This document shows, in pieces, positions 8,063 to 15,968 of a stretch of 64,000 nt of DNA. Source of the stretch: Acetobacterium wieringae (GTDB lineage: Bacteria > Bacillota > Clostridia > Eubacteriales > Eubacteriaceae); NCBI RefSeq assembly GCF_026646375.1, contig NZ_JAIPPU010000007.1, forward strand, positions 105,679 to 169,678. Direction: 5' to 3'. Position 1 is the stretch's first letter, and each line of letters begins with the position of its first letter. The position numbers and the translations under genes are program-made. The notes beneath the pieces are model-generated. The model was not told the origin of the DNA. It saw nothing but the letters and a program-made list of their open reading frames with translations, and did not search any database.

Positions 8063-9391
8063 TTAAATTTCATAGATTAAGGTTCGCTCATCGATTAAGC
8101 GTTTTGCCTTATGAGTCGCCCGCTCCAAATCACCATCGTTTAAGATTGTGACATCACCAGGTTTTACACCTAACCGGGTTTTTAGCGCAGCAGCCACCCG
8201 TTCTTTTAATACTTCATCCGGTTCATTGTTGTCATCGGATTTTTCGATTTCCAGCCGATATTTAACCGAATGATTTTGTTCATATAAACGAATCAGGTAT
8301 TCGCCGGTAATTCCTTCAGTTCCCCGGATAACAAACTCAATATCACTGGGGAAAACATTAACCCCAGAGACAATAAACATGTCATCCAATCGGCCATGAA
8401 TTTTAATGCGGGCGTGGGTTCGCCCACAACTGCAGGGTTTGCGGTTGACTGAGCCAATATCACCGGTTTTGAAACGGATCAGTGGTCGGGCTTTTTTACG
8501 CAGGGTGGTGTAGACGAGTTCACCCCGTTCACCATCGGGTAAGGGTGCTCCGGTTTTTACATCCAGGACTTCAACCAGAATGTGATCCTCAGCGATATGG
8601 AGGCCATCCTTGGCTTCGCACATCCCGGCGCAGGCCCCGAATATATCTGATAATCCAAAAAAGTCATATAGCTCGGCATTCCAGACTTTTTCGATGGTTT
8701 CCCGGGTGGTTCCAATCGAGCCACCGGGCTCGCCGGCTACAATGATAGTACGAATGGCCAAATCCTTGGCAGGGTCAATGCCCATTTTAAGGGCTGTTTC
8801 GCCAAGATACAAAGCATAAGATGGAGTTGTCCAGATAATCGTCGGTTGGAATTCTTTTAAAATAAAAAGCAGTCGTTCCGATGGCACAGTTCCGGCCCAG
8901 ATACAAAGGGCTCCCAAATTCTGGGCCCCGATGACATCCGGTCCACCGACAAATAGTGAAAAATTCAGAGCGTGAACATAACGGTCATGTTTACGCATCC
9001 CGGCACCATAAAACAGGCGACTTTCGACATCCTGCCATTCGTCGAAATCCTGTTTGGTAAAGGGGCTGAGGGTTGGCACTCCGGTTGAGCCGCTGGAAGC
9101 CGACACAAAAACGACATCATCTTCACTGACGGCAATCATGTCGCCTAAAAGCCCGCCTTTGGCCTGCCGTTCCCGTTGGGTGGCCTTATTGGTAAACGGG
9201 AATTTTTGAATATCTTCGAGCTGGTTAAAATCGGCTGGGGTCAGTCCGGCCGCATTAAAGGCTTCTTTATAATAAGCAGAATTGCTGTAGGCAAATGTCA
9301 GTATATCTTTTAATTCGCGACGCTGTAATTCTTCCAGATCTGCTCGTGGCAGGGTCTCGATTTTTTCATCCCAATATTTTTTCTCGCTCAT
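8063..9391 (-). CDS. Phenylacetate-CoA ligase family (AMP-forming acyl-CoA ligase)
   Basis: 442-residue adenylate-forming enzyme of the PaaK type. Visible motifs are SASSGSTGVPTLSPFT (AMP/phosphate loop), YDFFGLSDIFG and LIRFKTGDIG, with a CSCGRTHARI segment and a C-terminal hinge GRLDDMFIVSGVN. The chosen ATG has AAGGAGG in front and overlaps the oxidoreductase beta-subunit stop (ATGA); a longer in-frame start 45 bases earlier lacks a good ribosome site. Beside a 2-oxoacid:ferredoxin oxidoreductase it may interconvert the acyl-CoA product and free acid; whether it works in the ATP-forming direction is unknown. The true substrate may not be phenylacetate. Confidence 0.85.
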   Translation of the reverse strand: MSEKKYWDEKIETLPRADLEELQRRELKDILTFAYSNSAYYKEAFNAAGLTPADFNQLEDIQKFPFTNKATQRERQAKGGLLGDMIAVSEDDVVFVSASSGSTGVPTLSPFTKQDFDEWQDVESRLFYGAGMRKHDRYVHALNFSLFVGGPDVIGAQNLGALCIWAGTVPSERLLFILKEFQPTIIWTTPSYALYLGETALKMGIDPAKDLAIRTIIVAGEPGGSIGTTRETIEKVWNAELYDFFGLSDIFGACAGMCEAKDGLHIAEDHILVEVLDVKTGAPLPDGERGELVYTTLRKKARPLIRFKTGDIGSVNRKPCSCGRTHARIKIHGRLDDMFIVSGVNVFPSDIEFVIRGTEGITGEYLIRLYEQNHSVKYRLEIEKSDDNNEPDEVLKERVAAALKTRLGVKPGDVTILNDGDLERATHKAKRLIDERTLIYEI

Positions 9392-10299
9392 AATTCCTCC
9401 TTGGTGGTATTCCAATTTTTTTGTATCGCTGCCCACTTGGCATCCCGCTGTGCTGCCAGTATTTCAATGTCTGCATCGTCTAAATGTTTAAAGCGACCTT
9501 GTGATAGCAGATAATCTTTAATTGATGAAAAGTCGCGGGGGTTTTTATTAAGTGTAAACTGTCCGTTTTCGTATTCGGCCAGATACCACAAACCGCAATC
9601 GATCATTTTTCTGGCGATCTCAATGGTTTCATTGACGGGAATGCCCCAACCAATCGGGCAGGGGGCGACCACATGGATGTAGGTTGTGCCCTTTATTTTT
9701 GAAGCCTTTTCAATCTTATTGATAAAATCGGGAAGATTCCCGATACTGGCGGTGGCAGCATAGGAAATATTATGGGCTGCCACAATCTCAAAGAGATTTT
9801 TTTTGGGGCGTAGATTACCGTGAATATTTTCACCGCTGGGGGTCGTGGTTGTTTTGGCGCCAAACGGGGTTAAACCGCTCTTTTGGATACCGGTATTCAT
9901 ATAGGCTTCATTATCGTAGCAGATATAGAGAATATCATCGTTGCGGTCAATCGCCCCGGATAAGGCCTGAATGCCGATATCGGCAGTTCCGCCATCGCCG
10001 GCCAACCCGACCGCTTTGAAATTCTTAATCCCAACCGCCCGGGCACCAGCTTCAACACCGGTCAGCATCGAAGCGGTTCCGGCAAAGGTGGAAATGATCG
10101 AATTATTGCTAAAACACAAATGCGGATAATTAAATCCAACCGCCGACATACAGCCGGCTGGCAGTACCGAAATAGCCCTCTCGCCCAGAACTTTAAGAGC
10201 GATCCGCACGGCCAGACTGCCACCGCAACCGGCGCAGGCCTTATGGCCATAAAAAATTTCACTATCCGTGATCGTTTTTGCAGTTATTTGATTAGTCAT
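9388..10299 (-). CDS. 2-oxoacid:ferredoxin oxidoreductase, beta (TPP-binding) subunit
   Basis: 303 residues. HKACAGCGGSLAVRIAL is the N-terminal cysteine block of POR/VOR beta subunits and GDGGTADIGIQALSGA is the TPP/Mg motif; the distal Cys in VVAPCPIGWG is conserved. ATG is preferred over the TTG just before it. It overlaps the alpha-subunit gene by 8 bases and the ligase gene by 4, as expected for stoichiometric co-translation. It decarboxylates 2-oxoacids to acyl-CoA and reduces ferredoxin together with the alpha, gamma and delta subunits. Confidence 0.9.
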   Translation of the reverse strand: MTNQITAKTITDSEIFYGHKACAGCGGSLAVRIALKVLGERAISVLPAGCMSAVGFNYPHLCFSNNSIISTFAGTASMLTGVEAGARAVGIKNFKAVGLAGDGGTADIGIQALSGAIDRNDDILYICYDNEAYMNTGIQKSGLTPFGAKTTTTPSGENIHGNLRPKKNLFEIVAAHNISYAATASIGNLPDFINKIEKASKIKGTTYIHVVAPCPIGWGIPVNETIEIARKMIDCGLWYLAEYENGQFTLNKNPRDFSSIKDYLLSQGRFKHLDDADIEILAAQRDAKWAAIQKNWNTTKEEL

Positions 10300-11461
10300 C
10301 AATGGTCACCCCCAGTCCGATAAAATTAACATGTTGCCCACCTGTTTGCAGATGGCGAAAGATTGCGGTGATGTTTTCCCGGCTGATATCACGGCCGCCG
10401 AGACCGGCAATGAAATTATAAGTTTCCAGACGTAAGCCATTCTTTGCAATAACCGAGTTAACATTGGTATAGACGGTGCCTTCATAACCAAAGGAAATGT
10501 CTTTTTCCAACACCCCAACAGCTTTTGCTGATCCCAGTGCCGCAACCAGATCATCACTGGGAAAGGGCCTTAAAAAACGGAGCTTGAGCAGGCCGACCTT
10601 TTCGCCACGCTCACGCAACTCATCAACCACCTCGCGGCAAAGGCCGGTGATACTGCCCAGGGTAATCAGGATATAATCGGCATCGTCAAGACGGTAACCC
10701 TGGGTCAGTCCACCATAACTGCGGCCAAAAATTTCGGCAAATTTCGCATCGGTTTCTTCGATAATCCGTTTGCTGCCCAATATGGCTTTGTGCTGGAGAT
10801 ATTTAAATTCCATATTATTGTCGGGACCAACGCTAAAAGCCAGGTTTTTCGGGTTATCCAGACTCATTTTGTTCTCAGTTTGAAAGGGTGGCAAAAAGCG
10901 GTCAGCATCGGTCTGACTGGGGATTTCCACGGTTTCGTAGGTATGGGTCAGCACGAAGCCATCCAAATTGACCATAACCGGGGTTGATACCAAGGGGTTT
11001 TCGGCAATATGGTAGCTTTGCAGGGCCATGTCCAGGCTTTCCTGGGCATCTTCAACATACACCTGGATCCAGCCACAGTCAAGCTGTGAGAGGGAATCCC
11101 GCTGGTCGCCATAAATATTCCAGGGTAAGGCGGTGGAGCGGTTGGCATTCATCATCACGATCGGAAAGCGACCGCCGCTGGCATAGGGCAAACATTCCGC
11201 CATGTACAGCAGACCCTGTGAAGAGGTCGCCGTAAAGGTGCGGGCGCCCATGGCACTGGCACCAATGGCACAGGATAGAGCGGAGTGTTCCGATTCAACG
11301 TGGATCAGTTCGCTTTTTAAACTGCTGTCTTCCACCATTTCAGAAATTCGCTCGACCACTGTTGTCTGCGGGGTGATCGGGTAAATCGAAATAACCTGGG
11401 GGCGGGCCAACCGAACCCCTTCGGCAAAGGCATCATTGCCTGATAAAAATGCTTTAGTCAT
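10292..11461 (-). CDS. 2-oxoacid:ferredoxin oxidoreductase, alpha subunit
   Basis: 389 residues with the pyrimidine-binding domain start EGVRLARPQVISIYPITPQTTVVE, the SEHSALSCAIGASAMGARTFTATSSQG block and a C-terminal transketolase-like domain. Separate alpha, beta, gamma and delta genes match archaeal/clostridial POR and VOR rather than the single-chain PFOR. Substrate class (pyruvate, branched-chain, 2-oxobutyrate, aromatic) cannot be read from sequence. The start overlaps the ferredoxin stop by 8 bases, with GGAGG embedded in that gene. Confidence 0.9.
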   Translation of the reverse strand: MTKAFLSGNDAFAEGVRLARPQVISIYPITPQTTVVERISEMVEDSSLKSELIHVESEHSALSCAIGASAMGARTFTATSSQGLLYMAECLPYASGGRFPIVMMNANRSTALPWNIYGDQRDSLSQLDCGWIQVYVEDAQESLDMALQSYHIAENPLVSTPVMVNLDGFVLTHTYETVEIPSQTDADRFLPPFQTENKMSLDNPKNLAFSVGPDNNMEFKYLQHKAILGSKRIIEETDAKFAEIFGRSYGGLTQGYRLDDADYILITLGSITGLCREVVDELRERGEKVGLLKLRFLRPFPSDDLVAALGSAKAVGVLEKDISFGYEGTVYTNVNSVIAKNGLRLETYNFIAGLGGRDISRENITAIFRHLQTGGQHVNFIGLGVTIDD

Positions 11462-11756
11462 TTGTTTCTACCTCCATTTTAATGGCTTGCTTGGGACAGA
11501 CTTTTTCACAGATGCCGCAACCCTTGCAAAAGTCGTAGTCAATATCCAACCCATCAGCTGTTTTAAAAATAACACCGTCGGGACAGTAAAGATAACATTG
11601 CAGGCAGTTGATGCATTCACTCGTAACGATAATCGGACGTTCATTTCGCCAGCCGCAATTTTTTGTAACCAGATAGCCGGCTTCACTGGCAGTGCCTAAG
11701 GGGTAATCTGACAATTTTTGGGGTTTCTGATAATGTCGTAAATAAGGCTTGCTCAT
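11454..11756 (-). CDS. 2-oxoacid:ferredoxin oxidoreductase, delta (2x[4Fe-4S]) subunit
   Basis: 100-residue bacterial-type ferredoxin subunit. Two clusters are visible: CINCLQCYLYCPDG and CKGCGICEKVCPKQA, each CxxCxxCxxxCP. It carries electrons from the TPP site to soluble ferredoxin. The ATG follows the gamma-subunit stop directly, with GGAGG 9 bases upstream. Confidence 0.92.
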   Translation of the reverse strand: MSKPYLRHYQKPQKLSDYPLGTASEAGYLVTKNCGWRNERPIIVTSECINCLQCYLYCPDGVIFKTADGLDIDYDFCKGCGICEKVCPKQAIKMEVETND

Positions 11757-12290
11757 TTAGTAAACCTCCTTAAAATGATCATAGGATTCTTGTAGAATCA
11801 ACTGGTTTTTGGCCGCGTGGGTTGCCGACAAATACTGATTACTGGCCTGCTGCAATGATGATAGCGAAACATCGTCAGAGATACTTGCCAGGGCTCCGAG
11901 CATTGCTGTGTTACTGAGGGGCTTTTTGATTATGTTAAGGGCAATCAGATTTGCATCAATTGTCTGGATCTGTGAAAAATCACGAAACTTTTCTGGGGTT
12001 GCGGTGTTAATCAGGGCGATGCCATCGTCTTTCAGATCGTTTAAATAATCAAAAGAGAACAAACTGTCATCCAGAAAGATTAAATAATTACAGGCTTTAA
12101 TTTCACTCCGATTGATAATTGCTTGCGTATCAATTTTATTAAAGGCCTGAATCGGCGCACCGCGGCGTTCGGGGCCAAAAGAAGGAAAAGCCAGCGAAAA
12201 TTTATTGTCGATTAATGAAGCGGCCCCCAAAATTTTAGCAGCGGTAAAGGCCCCTTGCCCGCCGCGTCCATGCCATCGTATTTCAATCAT
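11757..12290 (-). CDS. 2-oxoacid:ferredoxin oxidoreductase, gamma subunit
   Basis: 177 residues. MIEIRWHGRGGQGAFTAAKILG is the hallmark start of the POR gamma subunit, and FPSFGPERRGAPIQAF follows. The start is at MIEI, with GAGG upstream, rather than an in-frame start 72 bases earlier that would run into metI. Only 28 bases separate it from metI, with no terminator, so transport and oxidoreductase genes are likely one transcript. Confidence 0.9.
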   Translation of the reverse strand: MIEIRWHGRGGQGAFTAAKILGAASLIDNKFSLAFPSFGPERRGAPIQAFNKIDTQAIINRSEIKACNYLIFLDDSLFSFDYLNDLKDDGIALINTATPEKFRDFSQIQTIDANLIALNIIKKPLSNTAMLGALASISDDVSLSSLQQASNQYLSATHAAKNQLILQESYDHFKEVY

Positions 12291-12318
12291 AATGTTTCCT
12301 CGATTCTTAAGTAGTGTT

Positions 12319-12978
12319 TTATTTGCTGCTTTTATCCAGTTTTTTTGCGGATGAATCCCCAATAACCTGAAAGATCTGTACCAGCAGCACCAGAACGATC
12401 ACACAGATAAACATCACTTCGGGTTCATAGCGCTGATAGCCGTATCGGATGGCCAAATCGCCAATTCCGCCGCCGCCAACGGTTCCGGCCATAGCCGAAA
12501 AACCGATTAATGACACCGCAGTGACGGTAATGTTCTTAATCAGCGATGGTAAGGCTTCCGGCAGCAGAATCTTCAATACAATCGACAATTTACTGGCCCC
12601 AGAAGCAATGGCGGCTTCCAGTACGCCATTATCAACATCGGAAAAAGACGCTTCGGACAGTCGGCCAAAAAAGGCGATGGCCGCTACTGCCAGAGGAATG
12701 ACCACAGCATTGGGACCGATGGATGTATGCACGATCGCTTTTGAAACGGGTATCATCAATACCAGCAAGATCAAAAAGGGGATTGAACGGGTGATATTAA
12801 TAATGACGCCGACAATTTGGTTGATGACCCGATTTTTGAGAAAAAGTGTATTCGATGTTAAAAATAATAACAGGCCAATACTGCCACCAATGATGATGGC
12901 GGCCAACAGGGACGAAATGACCATTTGCATGGTTTGACCAAAGGTCAGGATCAGTGCTGCTTTTAAATCAAAGTCCAT
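12319..12978 (-). CDS. metI: Methionine ABC transporter permease MetI
   Basis: 219-residue inner-membrane permease with about five hydrophobic segments and the EAA loop (EAAIASGASKLSIVLKILLPEALPSL) characteristic of MetI. It overlaps metN by 11 bases. With MetN and MetQ it forms an ATP-driven importer for D/L-methionine. Confidence 0.9.
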   Translation of the reverse strand: MDFDLKAALILTFGQTMQMVISSLLAAIIIGGSIGLLLFLTSNTLFLKNRVINQIVGVIINITRSIPFLILLVLMIPVSKAIVHTSIGPNAVVIPLAVAAIAFFGRLSEASFSDVDNGVLEAAIASGASKLSIVLKILLPEALPSLIKNITVTAVSLIGFSAMAGTVGGGGIGDLAIRYGYQRYEPEVMFICVIVLVLLVQIFQVIGDSSAKKLDKSSK

Positions 12979-13981
12979 GATTGATTACCTCCAAATCGGC
13001 CGTATTTGCGGCAAGAAATTCGATTGCCAGTTTTAGTGGCTCAGTTTCGCCAATTAGCTGAACATATAGTATCCCAAGCGGTAAATCGTTGATGTATTCA
13101 ACCTTTCCCAATAAAATATTAAAACCAATCTGAAAGGTATTGGCAGCGTAATAAAGAATCGGGTTGTTGGCATTGTCCCCCTTAAATGTGAGACGGATAA
13201 TTGGCCCTTGCATCTTGTCAATAATTTGCTCAGGCAAATTGAAATGACTGGTATGACTTAATAACTGTCGGGTGAAGTCTTCCCGTGGTTTGGTGAAAAT
13301 ATCATAGACATCGCCAATTTCGACGACCGAGCCCTTGTTCATTACCGCACATCGGGTACAGATACTTTTGATGACATCCAGTTCATGGGTGATGATGACA
13401 ATGGTGATACCAAATTTTTTATTCAGGTCTTTTAATAAGCTTAAAATGGATGAGGTGGTTTCCAGATCAAGAGCGGATGTGGGCTCATCACAGAGCAGAA
13501 TTTTGGCATCATTGGCCAGTGCCCGGGCAATTGCAACCCGCTGTTTTTCACCACCTGAAAGGTTGGCGGGGTAGGAATTGGACTTCTCCGATAAATTGAC
13601 CAGATCCAGTAATTCTTTGACCCGGGTTTCAGTTTCCGCTTTTGATTTCCCTGCTGCCTTTAAAACAAAGGCAATATTCTGATAGACGGTTAGATTTCGG
13701 GCCAGATTAAAGTGTTGAAAAATCATCCCGATATTGCGACGGAGTATTCGCAACTGTGTTCTCCGATAATTGGTGACATTTTCGCCGTCTACCAATATTT
13801 CACCGGAGGAAACAGTCTGTAATAAATTGATGGTACGAAGCAGGGTGCTTTTGCCGGCACCACTTGAACCGGCGATACCAAAGATCTCACCCTTTTCAAT
13901 TTTAAAATGGGCATCATTGACAGCCTCAAAAATCTGTTTGTGCTGTTTAAAGCTGACAGAGACATGCTTGAATTCAATCAT
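12968..13981 (-). CDS. metN: Methionine ABC transporter ATPase MetN
   Basis: 337 residues. Walker A GSSGAGKST, signature LSGGEKQR and Walker B ILLCDEPTSALD are clear, and the last ~90 residues resemble the NIL regulatory domain, which in E. coli MetN binds methionine and shuts the pump when the cell is replete. AAAAGG precedes ATG. Substrate regulation is a family property, not shown here. Confidence 0.92.
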   Translation of the reverse strand: MIEFKHVSVSFKQHKQIFEAVNDAHFKIEKGEIFGIAGSSGAGKSTLLRTINLLQTVSSGEILVDGENVTNYRRTQLRILRRNIGMIFQHFNLARNLTVYQNIAFVLKAAGKSKAETETRVKELLDLVNLSEKSNSYPANLSGGEKQRVAIARALANDAKILLCDEPTSALDLETTSSILSLLKDLNKKFGITIVIITHELDVIKSICTRCAVMNKGSVVEIGDVYDIFTKPREDFTRQLLSHTSHFNLPEQIIDKMQGPIIRLTFKGDNANNPILYYAANTFQIGFNILLGKVEYINDLPLGILYVQLIGETEPLKLAIEFLAANTADLEVINHGL

Positions 13982-14011
13982 AATTGTTACCTTTTTCTAT
14001 AGGATTTAAGG

Positions 14012-14046
14012 CAAAAGCTCAGTTCTTTAAATTAACTGAGCTTTTG
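14012..14046 (-). terminator. Intercistronic hairpin between metQ and metN
   Basis: Perfect 13-bp stem CAAAAGCTCAGTT / AACTGAGCTTTTG with a 9-nt loop. In the minus direction the T-run is only TTTT, so it may be a leaky terminator or 3'-end stabiliser giving more MetQ than MetNI. Confidence 0.55.
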
Positions 14047-14054
14047 TTAAAATT

Positions 14055-14888
14055 TTAATAGTCAGATGGTCTTTGGAAAGAAACATATTGTTTGGTCGGA
14101 TCCTCGATTACTTTTTTAAAGGCATCGGATTCGATTGCGGCAATGACATCTTTCGCGAAATCGGAATCTTTATCTTCGGTTCGGACAGCGACACCATTGA
14201 TGTAGCCCTCAGACAGTTTTTCATTATAAAGGGCATCAGAAAGGTTGAGTCCTGAACTGAGTGCATAATTACCGTTAATCACGGCAATGCCGACACTGTC
14301 AAGACTTCTTGGTAATTGAGGCGCTTCGATTTCGACAAACTGTAAATTTTTAGGATTGCTGGAAAGGGTGTTTTGAGTGGCTGTTTTAGGATCGACAGCT
14401 GGGTCGATGGTGATAATATTGGTTTGCGCCAAGACTCGAATAGCCCGGGATAAGTTAGTCGCATCATTTGGAATCGCTACGGTAGCGCCGTCTTCGATAT
14501 CATTAATGGTTTTATATTTTTCGGAAAAAATTCCCATCGCAGCAGTGGGAACTTCTTTGATAAAGGTTAGGTCTAAGTTATTTTCCTTTGAGAAGTTAGC
14601 CAGGTAAGTAGAATGCTGAAACAGGTTGAGATCAATTTCACCGGCAGCTAAAGCTTTGTTTGGTTGAACATAATCTGAGAATTCGACGATTTCAACGGTA
14701 TAGCCTTTTTCTTCCAAGGATGGTTGAATGGCTTCAGTGAACATATCTCCATATGGTCCGGCACACACGCCAACTTTCAAAACCTTTGCTGGTTCGGTTG
14801 TGGCAGCACTTGAAGAAGAACAACCCGTGAGAGCAATAAGCAAAATGCTTATAATTGCAATAAATCCGATAATTCGTTTAGTTTTCAT
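14055..14888 (-). CDS. metQ: Methionine-binding lipoprotein MetQ
   Basis: 277 residues. A lipoprotein signal peptide ends in LIALTGCSS (lipobox LTGC), then the NlpA/MetQ fold follows: VGVCAGPYGDMF, LAAGEIDLNLFQHSTYL, VAIPNDATNLSRAI. GAGAGGA lies upstream of ATG. It delivers methionine to MetNI. The mRNA leader carries a short Met/Cys-rich open reading frame. Confidence 0.92.
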   Translation of the reverse strand: MKTKRIIGFIAIISILLIALTGCSSSSAATTEPAKVLKVGVCAGPYGDMFTEAIQPSLEEKGYTVEIVEFSDYVQPNKALAAGEIDLNLFQHSTYLANFSKENNLDLTFIKEVPTAAMGIFSEKYKTINDIEDGATVAIPNDATNLSRAIRVLAQTNIITIDPAVDPKTATQNTLSSNPKNLQFVEIEAPQLPRSLDSVGIAVINGNYALSSGLNLSDALYNEKLSEGYINGVAVRTEDKDSDFAKDVIAAIESDAFKKVIEDPTKQYVSFQRPSDY

Positions 14889-14955
14889 TTGAGATCCTCT
14901 CTTTTCTAATCATAAAATTTTTAATTTTTTTTAGTTTATCTACTACATGTAATTA

Positions 14956-14985
14956 CTACATCAGACAACACATGGATTTAGTCAT
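14956..14985 (-). CDS. Putative leader peptide MTKSMCCLM upstream of metQ
   Basis: Nine codons, ATG to TAG (then TAA), in the ~140-nt leader of metQ. AAAGGTGG stands 7 bases before ATG. Three of nine residues are methionine and two adjacent ones cysteine, in front of a methionine importer, which suggests a sensing peptide. Two near-identical ATGTAGTA repeats follow the stop. I see no GC-rich terminator between it and metQ, so the mechanism, if any, is open. Confidence 0.45.
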   Translation of the reverse strand: MTKSMCCLM

Positions 14986-15035
14986 GAGGTCACCACCTTT
15001 CAAATCATAGTAAATTTATATGTTTAATGTGGTTT

Positions 15036-15064
15036 ATTATAACAGGAACCATTTGTTTTTGCAA
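15036..15064 (-). promoter_or_regulatory. metQ: Promoter of the metQ leader
   Basis: Minus-strand TTGCAA, 17-bp spacer, perfect TATAAT. The predicted start gives a leader of about 140 nt containing the nine-codon frame. Confidence 0.7.
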
Positions 15065-15080
15065 GAATAAAACATATAAA

Positions 15081-15098
15081 AATAATATGAATAATATT
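15081..15098. promoter_or_regulatory. Shared AT-rich operator-like motif between metQ and the amidotransferase gene
   Basis: AATAATATGAATAATATT contains the 12-mer TATGAATAATAT (15086-15097) that also forms both arms of the palindrome over the DUF2325 promoter. It lies between the -35 boxes of two divergent promoters. Confidence 0.4.
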
Positions 15099-15121
15099 AT
15101 CTATTTCATCAGCCATTTCTA

Positions 15122-15150
15122 TTGACAATTAGCTCGTTATTATATATAAT
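15122..15150 (+). promoter_or_regulatory. Consensus sigma-A promoter of the glutamine amidotransferase gene
   Basis: Perfect TTGACA, 17-bp spacer, perfect TATAAT, about 50 bases before the ATG. Confidence 0.75.
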
Positions 15151-15203
15151 TTAATACATATAGGAAAAGTATGAAACGACTGTTGTTTGAAGGAGGAACT
15201 ATT

Positions 15204-15893
15204 ATGAAAAAACTGCTCATTATAAAGACCGGATCATCGGATCAACATGTGATCAACAAATGTGGCGACTGTGATGTCCGCATTGCCCAGTGTATAGGGA
15301 TACCATATGATGATGTCCGGGTAATTTCAGTCTATGAAAATGCCGTACCAATTCTGCCGGACGATATTGCTGGCATTATTATTACTGGTTCCCCTTCAAT
15401 GGTAACGGATTTGGAACCCTGGGGGGTAGCAACCGCGCAATGGTTAAAACAGGTTGTTAAAAAGAACATTCCTGTTTTGGGTATCTGTTTTGGACATCAA
15501 TTGCTTGCCCATACCTTTGGTGGTTCGGTTGACTATCATGAACAGGGTGAAGAAAAAGGCGAGGTTGAGATTCATCTTACTGAAGATGGCAAGAAAGATC
15601 CATTGCTGGGGGTATTACCAGCCCGTTTTAGTGCATATTCGTCCCACTTTCAGACCGTTACCAAAATACCACCTGATACCGTGATATTGGCAGAAAATGA
15701 TTTTGAGACGACTCATGCACTTCGATATAAGGAAAACGTCTGGGGCGTTCAATTTCATCCAGAATGTGTAGGCGATGTATTTTGTAATACTATTGAACAT
15801 AAAACATATGGTAAAGCCTTATTAAGGCGCTTTTATGATTTAGCTGTGACAGCACAAAATGATGAAAAAACAATGCGTTGGCACAATAGCTAG
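15204..15893 (+). CDS. Class I glutamine amidotransferase (GMP synthase GATase-like)
   Basis: 229 residues, a stand-alone triad GATase. The nucleophile cysteine is in LGICFGHQLLAHTFGG and the His/Glu pair in WGVQFHPEC. AAGGAGG precedes the chosen ATG by 7 bases; an in-frame ATG 33 bases earlier lacks this. No synthetase domain is fused. Family members include free GATases acting on small metabolites; the acceptor here is unknown. It is monocistronic with a consensus promoter and strong terminator and stands opposite metQ. Confidence 0.82.
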   Translation: MKKLLIIKTGSSDQHVINKCGDCDVRIAQCIGIPYDDVRVISVYENAVPILPDDIAGIIITGSPSMVTDLEPWGVATAQWLKQVVKKNIPVLGICFGHQLLAHTFGGSVDYHEQGEEKGEVEIHLTEDGKKDPLLGVLPARFSAYSSHFQTVTKIPPDTVILAENDFETTHALRYKENVWGVQFHPECVGDVFCNTIEHKTYGKALLRRFYDLAVTAQNDEKTMRWHNS

Positions 15894-15922
15894 TTAGATT
15901 AGAATATGATAAAAGAGACGAC

Positions 15923-15968
15923 AAAAAACAGGATTACTAAATCAAAGAGTCTAGCAATCCTGTTTTTT
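15923..15968. terminator. Bidirectional terminator between the GATase and larE genes
   Basis: Perfect 13-bp stem AAAAAACAGGATT / AATCCTGTTTTTT. An outer GAGACG/CGTCTC pair could extend it. Confidence 0.85.

Noticed and set aside
14889..15029. SAM riboswitch or Met T-box in the metQ leader
   Set aside because: No S-box core, and GGTGGTGACC only vaguely recalls the T-box sequence; the leader is too short for a stem I and there is no terminator.
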